From contig CAKSWC010000009.1 in NCBI GenBank assembly GCA_934511365.1, positions 1-64,000 on the forward strand: DNA of 64,000 bases, in the 5' to 3' direction. The translations under genes and the position numbers were made by a program. The notes under the pieces were generated by a model. It was not told where the DNA came from. It was given only the letters and a program-made list of their open reading frames with translations, and searched no databases. This document shows, piece after piece, positions 16,682 to 27,600 of this stretch (the stretch's first letter is position 1; each line of letters opens with the position of its first letter). This DNA comes from an uncultured Eubacteriales bacterium (GTDB lineage Bacteria > Bacillota > Clostridia > Oscillospirales > Acutalibacteraceae).

Positions 16682-16879
16682 ATGCCTAAGATTAAAACTC
16701 ACAGTGGAGCAAAAAAGCGCTTTAAGCTCTCCAAAAACGGTAAGCCCATGCGCGGCCACGCTTACAAATCACACATCCTTACCAAAAAGAGCACCAAGCG
16801 CAAGAGAAATCTTCGCAAAACAGAAGTTGCCGACGTTACAAATCAGAAGCAGATCAAACGTCTTGTTCCTTATAAATAA
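16682..16879 (+). CDS. rpmI: 50S ribosomal protein L35
   Basis: This 65-residue, very basic protein begins PKIKTHSGAKKRFKLSKNGK and ends KRLVPYK, as is usual for L35. The ribosome site is AGGAGG 7 bases upstream. It lies between infC and rplT, the standard order. Confidence 0.97.
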   Translation: MPKIKTHSGAKKRFKLSKNGKPMRGHAYKSHILTKKSTKRKRNLRKTEVADVTNQKQIKRLVPYK

Positions 16880-16966
16880 GATGACCTGCGCCGGCTTTGC
16901 CGCGGCTCATCTTTAACCAACTTCTGATTTCAGAGAATTATAACATAATAACGGAGGTACTTTATC

Positions 16967-17320
16967 ATGGCACGTATTAAAGGCGCAATGATGACTCGCA
17001 AGAGAAGAAATAAAGTGTTGAAACTCGCTAAGGGCTATTACGGCTCAAAGCACAGCCTCTTCAAAACAGCCAAGCAGGCCGTTATGAAGAGCGGTAACTA
17101 TGCTTACATCGGAAGAAAGCAGAAAAAGCGCGACTTCCGCCGCCTTTGGATAACAAGAATTTCCGCCGCCTGCAAGGCTAACGGAACCAACTATTCAACT
17201 TTCATCAACGGACTCAAGAAAGCCGGCATCACCCTTAACAGAAAGATGCTTTCAGAAATCGCAATCGCCGATCCTGCCGCTTTCACCGCTCTTGTTGAAA
17301 AGGCAAAGGCTGCTCTTTAA
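16967..17320 (+). CDS. rplT: 50S ribosomal protein L20
   Basis: This 117-residue basic protein begins MARIKGAMMTRKRRNKVLKLAKGY with the L20 signature KRDFRRLWITRI. It is an early assembly protein of the 50S subunit and the known repressor of this operon in Firmicutes. The ribosome site is GGAGG. A terminator follows at once. Confidence 0.97.
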   Translation: MARIKGAMMTRKRRNKVLKLAKGYYGSKHSLFKTAKQAVMKSGNYAYIGRKQKKRDFRRLWITRISAACKANGTNYSTFINGLKKAGITLNRKMLSEIAIADPAAFTALVEKAKAAL

Positions 17321-17329
17321 TTGACTGTT

Positions 17330-17375
17330 ATGCGTCCGAGACATTCTCTCGGGCGTATTTGTCTTTTTAGGTAAC
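17330..17375 (+). terminator. Intrinsic terminator after rplT
   Basis: Arms ATGCGTCCGAGA (17330-17341) and TCTCGGGCGTAT (17347-17358) pair with two G-T pairs. They are followed by TTGTCTTTTT. Confidence 0.8.
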
Positions 17376-17419
17376 CGCCGATTAATCGAAAAGACGGACT
17401 TTGAAAGGGGAAGGCAAAA

Positions 17420-18205
17420 ATGACAAGCGTTATTGAAAGTGCATCAAACGAAAAAATTAAATCCGCCGCAAAGCTTGCCCTTTCCGCAAAGGAACGGAAA
17501 GAAAAAAACAGCTTTCTTCTTGAAGGGCTTCGTCTCTGCCGCGATGCGGCGGAATGCGGCGTTTCAATCAAAACATTTTTTTACACACAGAATGCATTTG
17601 AAAAACATGAGGCGGACATTCGTTTCATTTCTTCAAAAGCCGAAAATACTTACATCGTTTCAAAAGCCGTGTCGCTGAAACTGAGCGACACTCAGACTCC
17701 GCAGGGTTTTTTCTGCGTTTGCTCCTTTCTTTCGCCGGTGGACGAAAAGGCCGTTCTCAAAAGCGGAAAGTTCATCGCGCTTGAAAATGTTCAGGATCCC
17801 GCCAATCTCGGCGCGGTTGCGCGGACGGCGGAGGCTCTCGGAATCACTGCGCTCATTACCGAAAGCGGCTGCGATATTTATAACCCGAAAGCGCAGCGTG
17901 CGGCCATGGGCTCGCTTCTGCGTCTGCCCGTTATAAGAACGCCTGACCTTTGCGCACTCATAGAGGAGTGCCGGAAAAGGGGGATAAAGGCATATGCAAC
18001 AACGCCCTCAGCCGGAGCAAAGTCAATTACGACGGCAGACATGAGCGGCTCTGTGATTGCCGTTATCGGAAATGAGGGCAACGGGGTTTCAAAAAGAATT
18101 TTCGACTCTTGCGAAAGTGTAACGATACCGATGAAAGGGCGTGCGGAATCGCTCAATGCTTCCGTTGCCGCCGCCCTCGTAATGTGGGAAATTATGAAAG
18201 CATAA
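17420..18205 (+). CDS. TrmH-family (SPOUT) RNA 2'-O-methyltransferase
   Basis: The 261-residue protein has an N-terminal substrate-binding domain (EKNSFLLEGLRLCRDAAE) and a C-terminal SpoU knot domain. The three SpoU motifs are present: ALENVQDPANLGAVARTAEALG, VIGNEGNGVS and IPMKGRAESLNASVAAALVMWE. Such enzymes use S-adenosylmethionine to methylate a ribose 2'-O in rRNA or tRNA; the exact target nucleotide cannot be read from sequence. The start has GAAAGGGGA upstream. dprA follows after 21 bases. Confidence 0.88.
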   Translation: MTSVIESASNEKIKSAAKLALSAKERKEKNSFLLEGLRLCRDAAECGVSIKTFFYTQNAFEKHEADIRFISSKAENTYIVSKAVSLKLSDTQTPQGFFCVCSFLSPVDEKAVLKSGKFIALENVQDPANLGAVARTAEALGITALITESGCDIYNPKAQRAAMGSLLRLPVIRTPDLCALIEECRKRGIKAYATTPSAGAKSITTADMSGSVIAVIGNEGNGVSKRIFDSCESVTIPMKGRAESLNASVAAALVMWEIMKA

Positions 18206-18226
18206 TTTGCTGATAAGGAGAAAAAA

Positions 18227-19483
18227 TTGGATAAGAGATTATACTGGCTTTGGCTCCAGAGCGCTCTCGGCTTCGGCGCCAACACCAACGCACTTCTTTC
18301 AACCTATGGTTCGGCGGAAAAGATTTTTGAAGCGTCCGATGATGACCTGCGCCTTTCCGGTGCTTTTTCGGAGGGCTTTTTCGGCCTTCGCGCCGCAGGA
18401 CTTCAAAGGCTTAAACAAATTGATATTCGCGTCGGGGAAAAGGTGCTTGAATATTGCGAAAAGAACTATATAAATGTTATCACACCGGACAGTCCGCTTT
18501 ATCCGAAAAGACTGCTGGATATTCAGAATTATCCTCTTGCGCTTTTTGCAAAGGGTGATATTTCCTGCCTTAACGAAAACGGACTTGCAATCGGTGTGAT
18601 AGGAACAAGAAAACCGTCTGAATACGGAATTAAGGCTGCCGAACAGATTGCGCGCGGCCTTGCAAAAAACAAAGTGACCGTTGTCAGCGGCGGCGCACTC
18701 GGAATTGACAGCATTGCCCACAAAAGCGCAATAGCCGAAAAGGACAAAACAATTCTTGTGATGGGCTGCGGTCACGATTCGCGCTATCTCATAGAAAACG
18801 AGGCGCTGCGCGAGGAAGTTACACGCAACGGAGCAACGATAACGGAGTATCCGCCTTTGACGATGGCCGGAAAAGGCTATTTTCCGTTGCGCAACCGCAT
18901 TATTTCCGGCATTTCAAACGGTGTTGTGATAATTGAGGCGAACCTCAGAAGCGGAACGCTCAACACAGCCGCACACGCCAAAAAGCAGAGGCGCGATATT
19001 TTTGCGGTTCCCGGCGATGTTTCAAGTGTTTCATACGCTGGCTCAAACAAGCTGATAATTGACGGAGCACACGCCGTTTTCAGCGCAAAGGATATTCTTG
19101 AGCGCTATCGCTTTGAGCTTGCCGGTGAACTTGAATTTTCCGTTGCGGAGCCGAAAACGCCGTTTTACGGCATAGATGTTTTTCCTTTCGGTGAAAATGC
19201 TGAGCCGGAGGAAAAAATTCCTGTGAAAAAAGCACAAAAACCGTGCGCCGCAGAGCCTAAATGTGAAGAAAAAGCAAAAATTTTAAAAACCGTGCCTGAG
19301 GGTATTTCTAAAAACGCCGCGTTAGTGTATAATGTAATGAAAAACGAGGACACGTCTCTTGATGATATTATCAGAAAAAGTGCTCTCCCCGTCAGCAAGG
19401 TTCTCATTGCTTTGACCGAGCTTGAAATTGGCGGCCATGTTGCCTGCGTCGGCGGAAATAATTATAAAGTAACAGGCAATTAA
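18227..19483 (+). CDS. dprA: DNA-processing protein DprA
   Basis: DprA loads RecA on incoming single-stranded DNA in transformation. This 418-residue protein has an N-terminal SAM-like helical region, the Rossmann-like core with VIGTRKPSEYG, VSGGALGIDSIAH and GNRIISGIS, and a long linker leading to a C-terminal winged-helix domain (about residues 350-415). The start codon is TTG at 18227, with AAGGAG 8 bases upstream and no better in-frame alternative. It precedes topA, an order seen in many Firmicutes. No other competence genes are visible nearby apart from the ComEC-like MBL protein 2.4 kb upstream. Confidence 0.93.
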   Translation: MDKRLYWLWLQSALGFGANTNALLSTYGSAEKIFEASDDDLRLSGAFSEGFFGLRAAGLQRLKQIDIRVGEKVLEYCEKNYINVITPDSPLYPKRLLDIQNYPLALFAKGDISCLNENGLAIGVIGTRKPSEYGIKAAEQIARGLAKNKVTVVSGGALGIDSIAHKSAIAEKDKTILVMGCGHDSRYLIENEALREEVTRNGATITEYPPLTMAGKGYFPLRNRIISGISNGVVIIEANLRSGTLNTAAHAKKQRRDIFAVPGDVSSVSYAGSNKLIIDGAHAVFSAKDILERYRFELAGELEFSVAEPKTPFYGIDVFPFGENAEPEEKIPVKKAQKPCAAEPKCEEKAKILKTVPEGISKNAALVYNVMKNEDTSLDDIIRKSALPVSKVLIALTELEIGGHVACVGGNNYKVTGN

Positions 19484-19535
19484 TTCAAAGCTTTGCGTCA
19501 ATAAAATTACCACTGATTTGCGAAAGGTAGAAGAT

Positions 19536-21617
19536 ATGTCAGATCTGATTATTGTTGAGTCTCCGTCAAAGGCCAAGACTCTTAAAAACTATCTCGGAAA
19601 GGGCTATAACATCGTTGCCTCAAAAGGCCACGTCAGAGATCTCCCGGCGGCCCGTCTGAGCGTTGATATCAAGCATGATTTTGCACCCAAATACAGCGTA
19701 GTAAAAGGAAAGGAAAAACTTGTCAAAGAGCTTAAGGAAGCTGTGGCTCAAAGCGACAAGGTCTATCTTGCAACCGACCCCGACCGTGAGGGGGAGGCAA
19801 TTTCATGGCACCTTGCGTCGCTGCTTGGACTCCCTCTTGACGAAAGCAACCGCGTAACATTCAATGAAATCACAAAAACCGGCGTCAAAAACGGAATGGC
19901 CGCTCCGCGGAAAGTTGACCTTGACCTTGTCAATGCGCAGCAGGCGAGGAGGATTCTTGACCGCCTTGTCGGCTATAAGCTCAGCCCATTTGTCTCCCAA
20001 AAAATCCGCCGCGGACTTTCCGCCGGCCGTGTTCAAAGCGTTGCACTGAGGATGATTGTTGACCGCGAGGATGAGATACGCGCGTTTGTTCCGGAGGAAT
20101 ACTGGACAATCGAGGGCAAGTTCCTTGCCGGAAGAAAGGTTATCAATGCTCAGTTTTACGGCGATGAAAGCGGAAAGCTCAAGCTCTCCGATGAAAAACA
20201 GGCTGATGCAATCCTTGCGCGGCTTGACGGCGCCGCTTACAGCATAAGCTCGCTCAAAAAAGGAACAAGAAGAAAGAATCCTGCTCCGCCGTTCATCACC
20301 TCAACTCTCCAGCAGGAGGCCGCGCGCAGACTTGGTTTCCGCGCGGAAAAAACAATGAAAGTTGCCCAGGAACTCTATGAGGGCGTTGATATTGAGGGTC
20401 ACGGAATGGTCGGTCTTATCACATACATGAGAACCGACTCGCTGAGAATCTCTGAGGAAGCAAGGAGCGCAACCGACGAATACGTCCGTTCGGTTTACGG
20501 TGATAAATATATGCCCGAAAAGCCGCGCTATTTCAAATCGAGAAGTAATGCTCAGGACGGACACGAGGCAATCAGGCCTTCAACGGTCAGCCTTACGCCT
20601 GAATCGGTTAAGGAAAGTCTTTCCTCCGACCAGTTCAAACTCTATAATCTCATCTGGCGCCGCTTTGTTGCCTCGCTCATGTCACAGTGCGTTCAGAACA
20701 CGGTGAAGCTTGAAATCAAAGGCGTAGGTAAAAATGAAAAAGAGGGCGCATACTGCCTTTTCACCGCAAGCGGATATTCGGTCAAGTTTGACGGTTTCAC
20801 TGTTCTTTATGACAATGCCTCCGATGACGAGGAAAAGGGCAAGCTTCCGGATGGTATTACCGATGGGGAAAGCCTCAAAGAGCGCGAGATCAGCAAGAAT
20901 CAGCACTTCACTCAGCCTCCGGCCCGCTTCACAGAGGAAACGCTCATCAAAACGCTTGAGGAAAATGGCGTTGGCCGCCCGAGCACCTATGCAACCATTA
21001 TTTCAACCATTGTTAAGCGCGAATATGTTTCAAGAAAATCAAAGCAGCTTGTTCCGACCGAACTTGGCGAAACAATAACCAAGCTGCTCAAAGAGAAATT
21101 TCCGAAGATTGTCAACACAAAGTTTACTGCGCAGATGGAAAGCGGACTTGACAGTGTGGGTGAAGGACATAAGGATTATATAAAGCTCCTGCATGAGTTT
21201 TACGATGACTTTGAACAAAATCTTGAAAAAGTTAAGGATGAAATGCAGGGTGTTAAAATTCAGCTTCAAGAGGATCAGACCGATATCCCGTGTGAAAAAT
21301 GCGGCCGGATGATGGTTATTAAAACCGGAAGATTCGGAAAATTCCTTGCCTGTCCTGGTTATCCCGAATGTAAAAACACAAAGCCTTATGTCATTGAAAC
21401 GGGAGCAACCTGCCCGAAATGCGGCGGAAAGGTCATTGCCAAAAAATCCAAGAGGGGCTTCACCTTCTTTGGCTGCGACAACTGGCCGGACTGCGACTTC
21501 ATGACTTGGGACAAACCTACCGACCAAAAGTGCCCGAACTGCGGAAAATCGCTCTTTAAGGGCAAGGGCGGCGTTCTTGCCTGCCTTGACGAAAAGTGCG
21601 GCTATAAATCAAAGTAA
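19536..21617 (+). CDS. topA: DNA topoisomerase I (type IA)
   Basis: This enzyme relaxes negative supercoils by cutting one strand. The 693-residue protein begins MSDLIIVESPSKAKTLKNYL (Toprim domain, with DPDREGEAISWH). The active-site tyrosine is Y297 in LITYMRTDS. The C-terminus carries three C4 zinc ribbons, the first starting at CEKCGRMM, the second at CPKCGGKV and the third at CPNCGKSL. ATG 19536 is chosen because GAAAGG lies about 9 bases upstream; a start at 19518 would lack a ribosome site. Confidence 0.96.
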   Translation: MSDLIIVESPSKAKTLKNYLGKGYNIVASKGHVRDLPAARLSVDIKHDFAPKYSVVKGKEKLVKELKEAVAQSDKVYLATDPDREGEAISWHLASLLGLPLDESNRVTFNEITKTGVKNGMAAPRKVDLDLVNAQQARRILDRLVGYKLSPFVSQKIRRGLSAGRVQSVALRMIVDREDEIRAFVPEEYWTIEGKFLAGRKVINAQFYGDESGKLKLSDEKQADAILARLDGAAYSISSLKKGTRRKNPAPPFITSTLQQEAARRLGFRAEKTMKVAQELYEGVDIEGHGMVGLITYMRTDSLRISEEARSATDEYVRSVYGDKYMPEKPRYFKSRSNAQDGHEAIRPSTVSLTPESVKESLSSDQFKLYNLIWRRFVASLMSQCVQNTVKLEIKGVGKNEKEGAYCLFTASGYSVKFDGFTVLYDNASDDEEKGKLPDGITDGESLKEREISKNQHFTQPPARFTEETLIKTLEENGVGRPSTYATIISTIVKREYVSRKSKQLVPTELGETITKLLKEKFPKIVNTKFTAQMESGLDSVGEGHKDYIKLLHEFYDDFEQNLEKVKDEMQGVKIQLQEDQTDIPCEKCGRMMVIKTGRFGKFLACPGYPECKNTKPYVIETGATCPKCGGKVIAKKSKRGFTFFGCDNWPDCDFMTWDKPTDQKCPNCGKSLFKGKGGVLACLDEKCGYKSK

Positions 21618-21632
21618 CAAAACGAGGAGAAT

Positions 21633-22940
21633 ATGATGAGTAAGGTTAAGGTTATCGGCGGCGGACTTGCCGGTGTTGAAGCGGCGTGGCAGCTTGCCGG
21701 AAACGGAATTGAGGTTGAGCTTTATGAAATGAAGCCGAAAAAGTTCAGCCCTGCTCATCATATGCCGACTCTTGCCGAGCTTGTCTGCTCAAACTCGCTG
21801 AAAGCAAAAAGACCGGAGTCCGCTGCCGGACTTTTGAAAGAGGAGATGCGGCGTCTCGGTTCGCTTTGTATGCAGTGTGCGGATGAATGCGAGGTTCCGG
21901 CCGGCGGTGCACTTGCCGTTGACAGAGACCGCTTTTCCGCTCTTGTGACGGAGAAAATCGAATCTAATCCGCTCATTACGGTTATTCATGAGGAAGTGCA
22001 GGAAATACCGGACGGCAACGTCATTGTTGCCGCAGGTCCTCTTGCGAGCGAGAGTCTCAGCGAAAGTATAAGCCGCCTTTGCGGAAACGGACTGTTCTTT
22101 TTTGACGCCGCCGCGCCGATTGTTACGGCGGAAAGCGTTGATCCCGAGTTTTCCTTTTCCGCTTCACGCTATGACCGCGGCGGAGACGATGACTATATTA
22201 ACTGCCCGATGAATAAGGAGCAGTATGAGGCGTTTCATGAGGCGCTCATAAGCGCCGAAAGCGCCGAGCTTCATTCTTTTGATAAACGAAAAGATGTTTA
22301 TGAGGGCTGTATGCCGATTGAAGTCATGGCCTCAAGGGGAAAGGATACTATCCGCTTCGGCCCCCTTAAGCCCGTTGGACTGCGCGACCCAAAAACGGGT
22401 CACAGACCCTGGGCGGTTTTGCAGCTCAGGAAGGAAAACAAAAGCGGAACGCTTTATAACCTTGTCGGCTTCCAGACAAATTTGAAGTTTCCTGAGCAAA
22501 AAAGGGTTTTTTCAATGATACCGGCGCTTCATAACGCTGAGTTTATGCGGTATGGCGTTATGCACCGGAATACTTATATTGACTCTCCGCGTCTGCTTTC
22601 GGGTGATTTCCGCTTCAAAAAAAGAAAGAACCTGTTTTTCGCCGGCCAGATTACCGGCGTTGAGGGATATATGGAGTCCGCCTCTTCCGGAATAATGGCC
22701 GGACTCAACATGGCAAGGCTTCTTGCGGGAAAGCAGACGCTCATCCTGCCTGAAACCACAATGATAGGTGCGCTTTCGCGCTATATCAGTGATGAAAGCG
22801 TTGAAAATTTTCAGCCGATGGGTGCAAATTTCGGCGTTCTTCCGCCGATTGAACCGAAAATCAGAGATAAAAAGGAGCGCTATGCCGCTCTTTCAAAAAG
22901 AGGGCTTGACTCGCTTGAAACGGCGATAAAAGAGCTTTGA
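21633..22940 (+). CDS. trmFO: Methylenetetrahydrofolate-tRNA-(uracil-5-)-methyltransferase
   Basis: TrmFO makes 5-methyluridine at tRNA position 54 using methylenetetrahydrofolate and FADH2. The 435-residue protein starts with the FAD-binding motif KVIGGGLAGVEAAWQLA, followed by YEMKP and the conserved LAELVCSNSLKA with its cysteine. A late GQITGVEGYMESASSG completes the flavin site. The ribosome site GAGGAG precedes an ATGATG start, and either ATG is possible. It lies directly after topA, a common Firmicute arrangement. Confidence 0.96.
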   Translation: MMSKVKVIGGGLAGVEAAWQLAGNGIEVELYEMKPKKFSPAHHMPTLAELVCSNSLKAKRPESAAGLLKEEMRRLGSLCMQCADECEVPAGGALAVDRDRFSALVTEKIESNPLITVIHEEVQEIPDGNVIVAAGPLASESLSESISRLCGNGLFFFDAAAPIVTAESVDPEFSFSASRYDRGGDDDYINCPMNKEQYEAFHEALISAESAELHSFDKRKDVYEGCMPIEVMASRGKDTIRFGPLKPVGLRDPKTGHRPWAVLQLRKENKSGTLYNLVGFQTNLKFPEQKRVFSMIPALHNAEFMRYGVMHRNTYIDSPRLLSGDFRFKKRKNLFFAGQITGVEGYMESASSGIMAGLNMARLLAGKQTLILPETTMIGALSRYISDESVENFQPMGANFGVLPPIEPKIRDKKERYAALSKRGLDSLETAIKEL

Positions 22941-22961
22941 GTGCCGTTAAGGAGGTACGTT

Positions 22962-23639
22962 ATGTTTGATGATTTCCAAAAAACAATAGGATATAAATTT
23001 AAAAACGAGAGGCTTCTTGAAGTTGCCTTTACCCATTCGTCATATGCAAACGAAAAGCAGCTTTCGCGCGATTGCAACGAAAGGCTTGAATTTTTGGGTG
23101 ACTCCGTTCTCGGCGTTGTTTCGGCCGATTACTTTTTCCACAATCTCAGCCATCTTCCCGAGGGAGAGATGACCAAGAGGAGGGCAGCATGCGTTTGCGA
23201 AAAATCACTTTTCGGTTTTGCAAAGGAAATTGATCTTGGCAAATACATACTGCTTGGAAAAGGCGAAGAACACACCGGCGGCCGCCGCCGTCCGTCAATT
23301 CTTGCCGATGCGTTTGAGGCTGTTATTGCCGCAATTTATCTTGACGGAGGCCTTGAGGAGGCGCGTAAATTTATTTTGCGCTTTCTTAAAAAAGCGGTCA
23401 ATGAAACGCCGAAGTTCAAGGACTATAAAACCGCTCTTCAGGAGATTATTCAAAAGAATCCCGATGAGCATCTGACATATATACTTGTTGGTGAAAGCGG
23501 CCCGGATCACGACAAGCGCTTTGAAGTTGAGGTTCATCTCAACAGCAACATTATCGGCTCCGGAGTCGGCGTTTCAAAAAAAGGCGCCGAACAGGCTGCG
23601 GCCAAAAAAGCGCTTGAACTTATGGGCATCAAGGAATGA
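22962..23639 (+). CDS. rnc: Ribonuclease III
   Basis: RNase III cuts double-stranded RNA in rRNA and mRNA processing. This 225-residue protein has the signature NERLEFLGDSVLGVV, the second acidic cluster DAFEAVIAAIYLDGG, and a C-terminal double-stranded RNA-binding domain (from about YKTALQEIIQK to the end). I choose ATG 22962, 6 bases after GGAGG, over a GTG at 22941. Its stop codon overlaps the next start (ATGA), so translation of the radical SAM gene is coupled. Confidence 0.95.
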   Translation: MFDDFQKTIGYKFKNERLLEVAFTHSSYANEKQLSRDCNERLEFLGDSVLGVVSADYFFHNLSHLPEGEMTKRRAACVCEKSLFGFAKEIDLGKYILLGKGEEHTGGRRRPSILADAFEAVIAAIYLDGGLEEARKFILRFLKKAVNETPKFKDYKTALQEIIQKNPDEHLTYILVGESGPDHDKRFEVEVHLNSNIIGSGVGVSKKGAEQAAAKKALELMGIKE

Positions 23640-24691
23640 AACACATCAATGTTGCCCTTTTCATTCCGGATGAGGGCTGTCCTCATCGGTGCAGCTTTTG
23701 CAACCAGAAAACAATTTCCGGCTTTGTCAAAAGACCTGAGGAGGCTGACGTTGTTTCAGCCTGCGAAACCGCTCTGAATAGCAATAAAGACGTTTCAGGA
23801 GGGGAGATTGCCTTTTTTGGCGGAAGTTTCACCGCGATTGAAAAGGGCTATATGCTTTCGCTTTTGAAAACGGCAAAAACCTATCTTGACCGCGGTGCTT
23901 TCAGCGGAATCAGAATTTCAACCCGGCCTGACTGCATTGACGAAGATATTCTTGCGCTTTTAAAAAAATACGGCGTGACTTCGATCGAACTCGGCTGTCA
24001 GAGCATGGACGATGATGTGCTTTTTCTCAATGAGCGCGGCCACACCGCGGCTCATTGTGCAAACTCCTGCCGCCTCATCAGAGATTGCGGCTTTGAGCTT
24101 GGCGTTCAGATGATGACCGGACTTTACGGCGACACGGACGAAAAAGCGCTTCAAACGGCAAAAAAGCTCATCGCTCTCAAACCTGACACCGTTCGGATTT
24201 ATCCGACAGTGGTTCTCAAAAACACCGCGCTTGAGCGTTTGTATAACGAGGGAAAGTATCGCGCACAGACGCTTGAGGAAGCCGTGAATCTTTGCTCCCG
24301 GCTTTTAAAAATGTTCAACGAAAGCGGCGTGAGGATCATAAGGCTCGGACTGCATTCCGGCGGTTCGGTGGAGGAGGGCTATGTTGCCGGCGCGTATCAT
24401 CCGGCGTTTCGTGAAAAATGCGAAAGCCGCCTTTACCGCGAAAGTATTGAAAACCTCCTTTTTGAAAACGGTGTTCAAAAAGGGGAGGTGACCGTTTCGG
24501 TCTCACCGCGATATCTTTCTCAGGCCAAAGGGCAAAGGAAAGAGAATATCGCTTATTTTAAAGAACACGGATATGACATAAAGATTATTACGCAAGAAAA
24601 CATCGGGCAATACGAAGTCAGACTCGAACGGGCTTTATCCGACCGGGTCGAAAGCACGGAAGGAATAACAGATGATTTTAAAAGAAATTGA
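23636..24691 (+). CDS. Radical SAM protein, Elp3-like without an acetyltransferase domain
   Basis: The 351-residue protein has a radical SAM cluster motif near its start, C15-PHR-C19-SF-C22, and a SAM-binding FFGGSF. The Elp3-like segment ISTRPDCIDEDIL, with IELGCQSMDD and the C-terminal HSGG region, places it in the Elongator-3/COG1243-type family. The C-terminal GNAT domain of true Elp3 is missing, since the frame ends shortly after the radical SAM C-terminal extension. Such stand-alone genes between rnc and smc are frequent in Clostridia; the function is unproven, with tRNA modification a possibility. It overlaps rnc by 4 bases and smc by 20 bases. Confidence 0.82.
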   Translation: MKHINVALFIPDEGCPHRCSFCNQKTISGFVKRPEEADVVSACETALNSNKDVSGGEIAFFGGSFTAIEKGYMLSLLKTAKTYLDRGAFSGIRISTRPDCIDEDILALLKKYGVTSIELGCQSMDDDVLFLNERGHTAAHCANSCRLIRDCGFELGVQMMTGLYGDTDEKALQTAKKLIALKPDTVRIYPTVVLKNTALERLYNEGKYRAQTLEEAVNLCSRLLKMFNESGVRIIRLGLHSGGSVEEGYVAGAYHPAFREKCESRLYRESIENLLFENGVQKGEVTVSVSPRYLSQAKGQRKENIAYFKEHGYDIKIITQENIGQYEVRLERALSDRVESTEGITDDFKRN

Positions 24692-27600
24692 AATGCAGGG
24701 CTTCAAGTCCTTCCCGGAAAAAACAACACTGAAATTCGGCAGCGGCATAACGGCGGTTGTCGGCCCGAACGGAAGCGGAAAAAGCAACATCTCCGACGCT
24801 GTCCGCTGGGTACTCGGCGAACAGAGCAGCAAGTCCCTGCGCGGCTCAAAAATGGAGGATGTCATCTTTGACGGAACAAAGGTCAGAAAAGCTCACGGCT
24901 ACGCGAGCGTAACGCTGAAGCTTGACAACAGCGACCGCAGCATTGCGTCCGTTGACTCGGATGAAATTGCCGTAACAAGGCGCTTCTATCGTTCCGGCGA
25001 AAGCGAATATAAAATCAACGGAAACGGCGTGCGTCTGCGCGATATTAATGAGCTTTTCATGGATACCGGCCTTGGTCGTGACGGCTACTCAATGGTAAGC
25101 CAAGGCAAAATTGCCGAGATGATATCCGGAAAAGGCAAAGAATGCCGCGAAATGCTTGAGGAAGCCTGCGGAATTTCCGCATACCGCTATCGCCGAAACG
25201 ATTCAATAAGAAAACTTTCGCAGGCGGAGGACAATCTTGTCAGATTGCGAGACATTCTTGCGGAGCTGGAAAGCAGGATAGGGCCTCTTAAAACACAGAG
25301 CGAAAAGGCGCAGAAATTCCTCCTCCTTTCAGAGGAACGCAAGGGTCTTGAAATCGGCCTTTGGCTCTATAATATTGACAAGCTCAAAGCCGACATCAGA
25401 AAGCAGGAGGACAGCATCTCCATTGCTTCTGCTCATTATGAGCGCGCCCAGAGCGAGCTTGATAAAATTGAAAAAGAAATTGAACTGTCATACGGACAGG
25501 CTCAGGAAATAACCGTTAAAATTGAAGAAATCCGCCAAACAATTTCCGAGGCGGAGGAGACGGCCTCGGCTCATGACAGCCGGTGCGCCGTTTTTGAAAA
25601 CTCAATCGAACACAACAAACAGACCATTGACCGCATTCTGGGCGACAAAGATTATTCAAAGCAAAACCGTGAGCAGCTTCAAAAGGAGATTGAAACCGAG
25701 GAAAATCTCATCTCTCAGATTAAACAAATTGCTGCAAAAAAACGAGCCGAGCTTGAAAAGGTCAAAAAGGAACTTGAAGAAAAAAGCAATGAGGGTGAGT
25801 CGCTTGATGAGCTTTCAAAAAAGCTTTCAGCCGAAATTGCTTCTTTTACTTCAAAACTTGCCGACTGCCGCGTGAACGAGTCCACCGCAAGGTCCTCAAT
25901 GGAGGAAATTAAGGCGAGGATGGCGTCTGCCAGCGCACTGAGCGCTCAGCGCGAAGAAAGCCTCAAAGCTTTTGAAAAAGAAAAGCAGGAAAAGCTCCTT
26001 GCGCTCGATAAGTGTGCAGAGGAGATTGTTGCCATTTCCAACGCGACTAACGGACTTTCGCTCCGGCTCAAAACAAGGAACGAAAAGGCGGACGGGCTTA
26101 AACGCAAGCTTGACGAAAAACTGTTTGAACTTCAGCATCTTCTTTCAAAAAGGAAAATGCTTGAAGAACTTGAAAAGAACATGGACGGCTATTCCGGTTC
26201 GGTCAAAACCGTGATAAAAGAGGGGAAAAGGGGAACTCTCTCCGGAATTATCGGAACCGTTTCAAAAATTATTTCAATGGACGGAAAATACACCGTTGCC
26301 ATTGAAACCGCTCTTGGAAACGCCGTTCAAAACATCGTTTGCAAAAGTGAAAACGACGCAAAAAGCGCAATTAATTATCTTAAACGAAACGGTGCAGGAA
26401 GAGCAACTTTTCAGCCTGTCTCCTCTGTGAGGGCAAAAAGCTTTGAAGAAAAGGGGCTTGAAAAAGTTGAAGGCTTTGTCAAAATGGCGAACGAGCTTGT
26501 GTCGAACGAGCCGGAGTATGATGAAATTGTCCGCTCGCTCCTCGGCCGCATCGCTGTTTGCGAGGACATTGACTGCGCGGTGAATCTTGCAAAAGAATAT
26601 TCTTATCATTTTAAAATAGTCACTCTTGACGGCCAGGTTGTCAACGCCGGCGGTTCAATGACCGGCGGCTCTCAGAGCAGGAACGCTGGTATCCTTTCCC
26701 GTGCGAGTGAAATTGAGCGCCTTTCAAAAAAGCATTCGGAGCTTGAAAAGGAAACCGCCGCGCTTCAAAAAGATTATGACGCTCTTTGCGGAAGCATTGC
26801 AAAGGATGAGGACGAGCTCTTTTCTGCAAAGGCAAAGCTCCTTTCGGCTCAGGAGGAAAAAATTCGCCTTGAGGGTGAAAAAAAGCTTTCTGAGGAGCAG
26901 TATCTTACCTCAAAAGCCGCTTTTGATGAGCTTGAAACGGAAAAAGAAAGCTGCCTTGAGCGCCTCTCGGCCTTTGAAAAAGCCTTCAAAAAGGCGAGCG
27001 AAGAAAGCAAAGTTCTTTCCTTGGCCATTGAAAATAACGAGGAAAAGCTTTCATCTCTCGGCGAAAAGAAAAATGAACTTTCCGCTCAGCGCGAAAGAAT
27101 CACTTCCGCTCTTTCAAAGCTCAGCCTTGATTTGCATGACGCAGACAAAGACCTTGCCGCAAGAACTCAGGCGATGAATCTTCTCATCTCGCGCCTTGTC
27201 AGCCATGAAAACAAGGACAGACAGCTTGACGAAGAAATTGAACAAATTAACAAAAAGAACGCCGAACTGCTTTCGCTCATTGATGAGCTGAAAGAAAAAG
27301 CCGCCTCTCTCAGAAAGGGCTGCGGCGAAAGCCGCGAGCAGATAACCGCGCTCCAAAAACAGCGCGCCGAAAAGGAGGAGCAGTCGGTTCGCCTCAGAGC
27401 CGCAGAGCGCGAAAAGAGCGCCGAACGCGAATCTGTCGGCGGCGAAAAGGCGAGACTTGAAGAGCGCAGAGAAACCATGCTGCTTGAGCTTGACTCAACC
27501 GTTTCAAAGCTTTATGACGAATATCAGCTGACGCTGCGCGAAGCCTCGGCGGAAAACAGCAAAACCGATGACCCGGCCGGCTCAAAGCGCAGACTGGGAG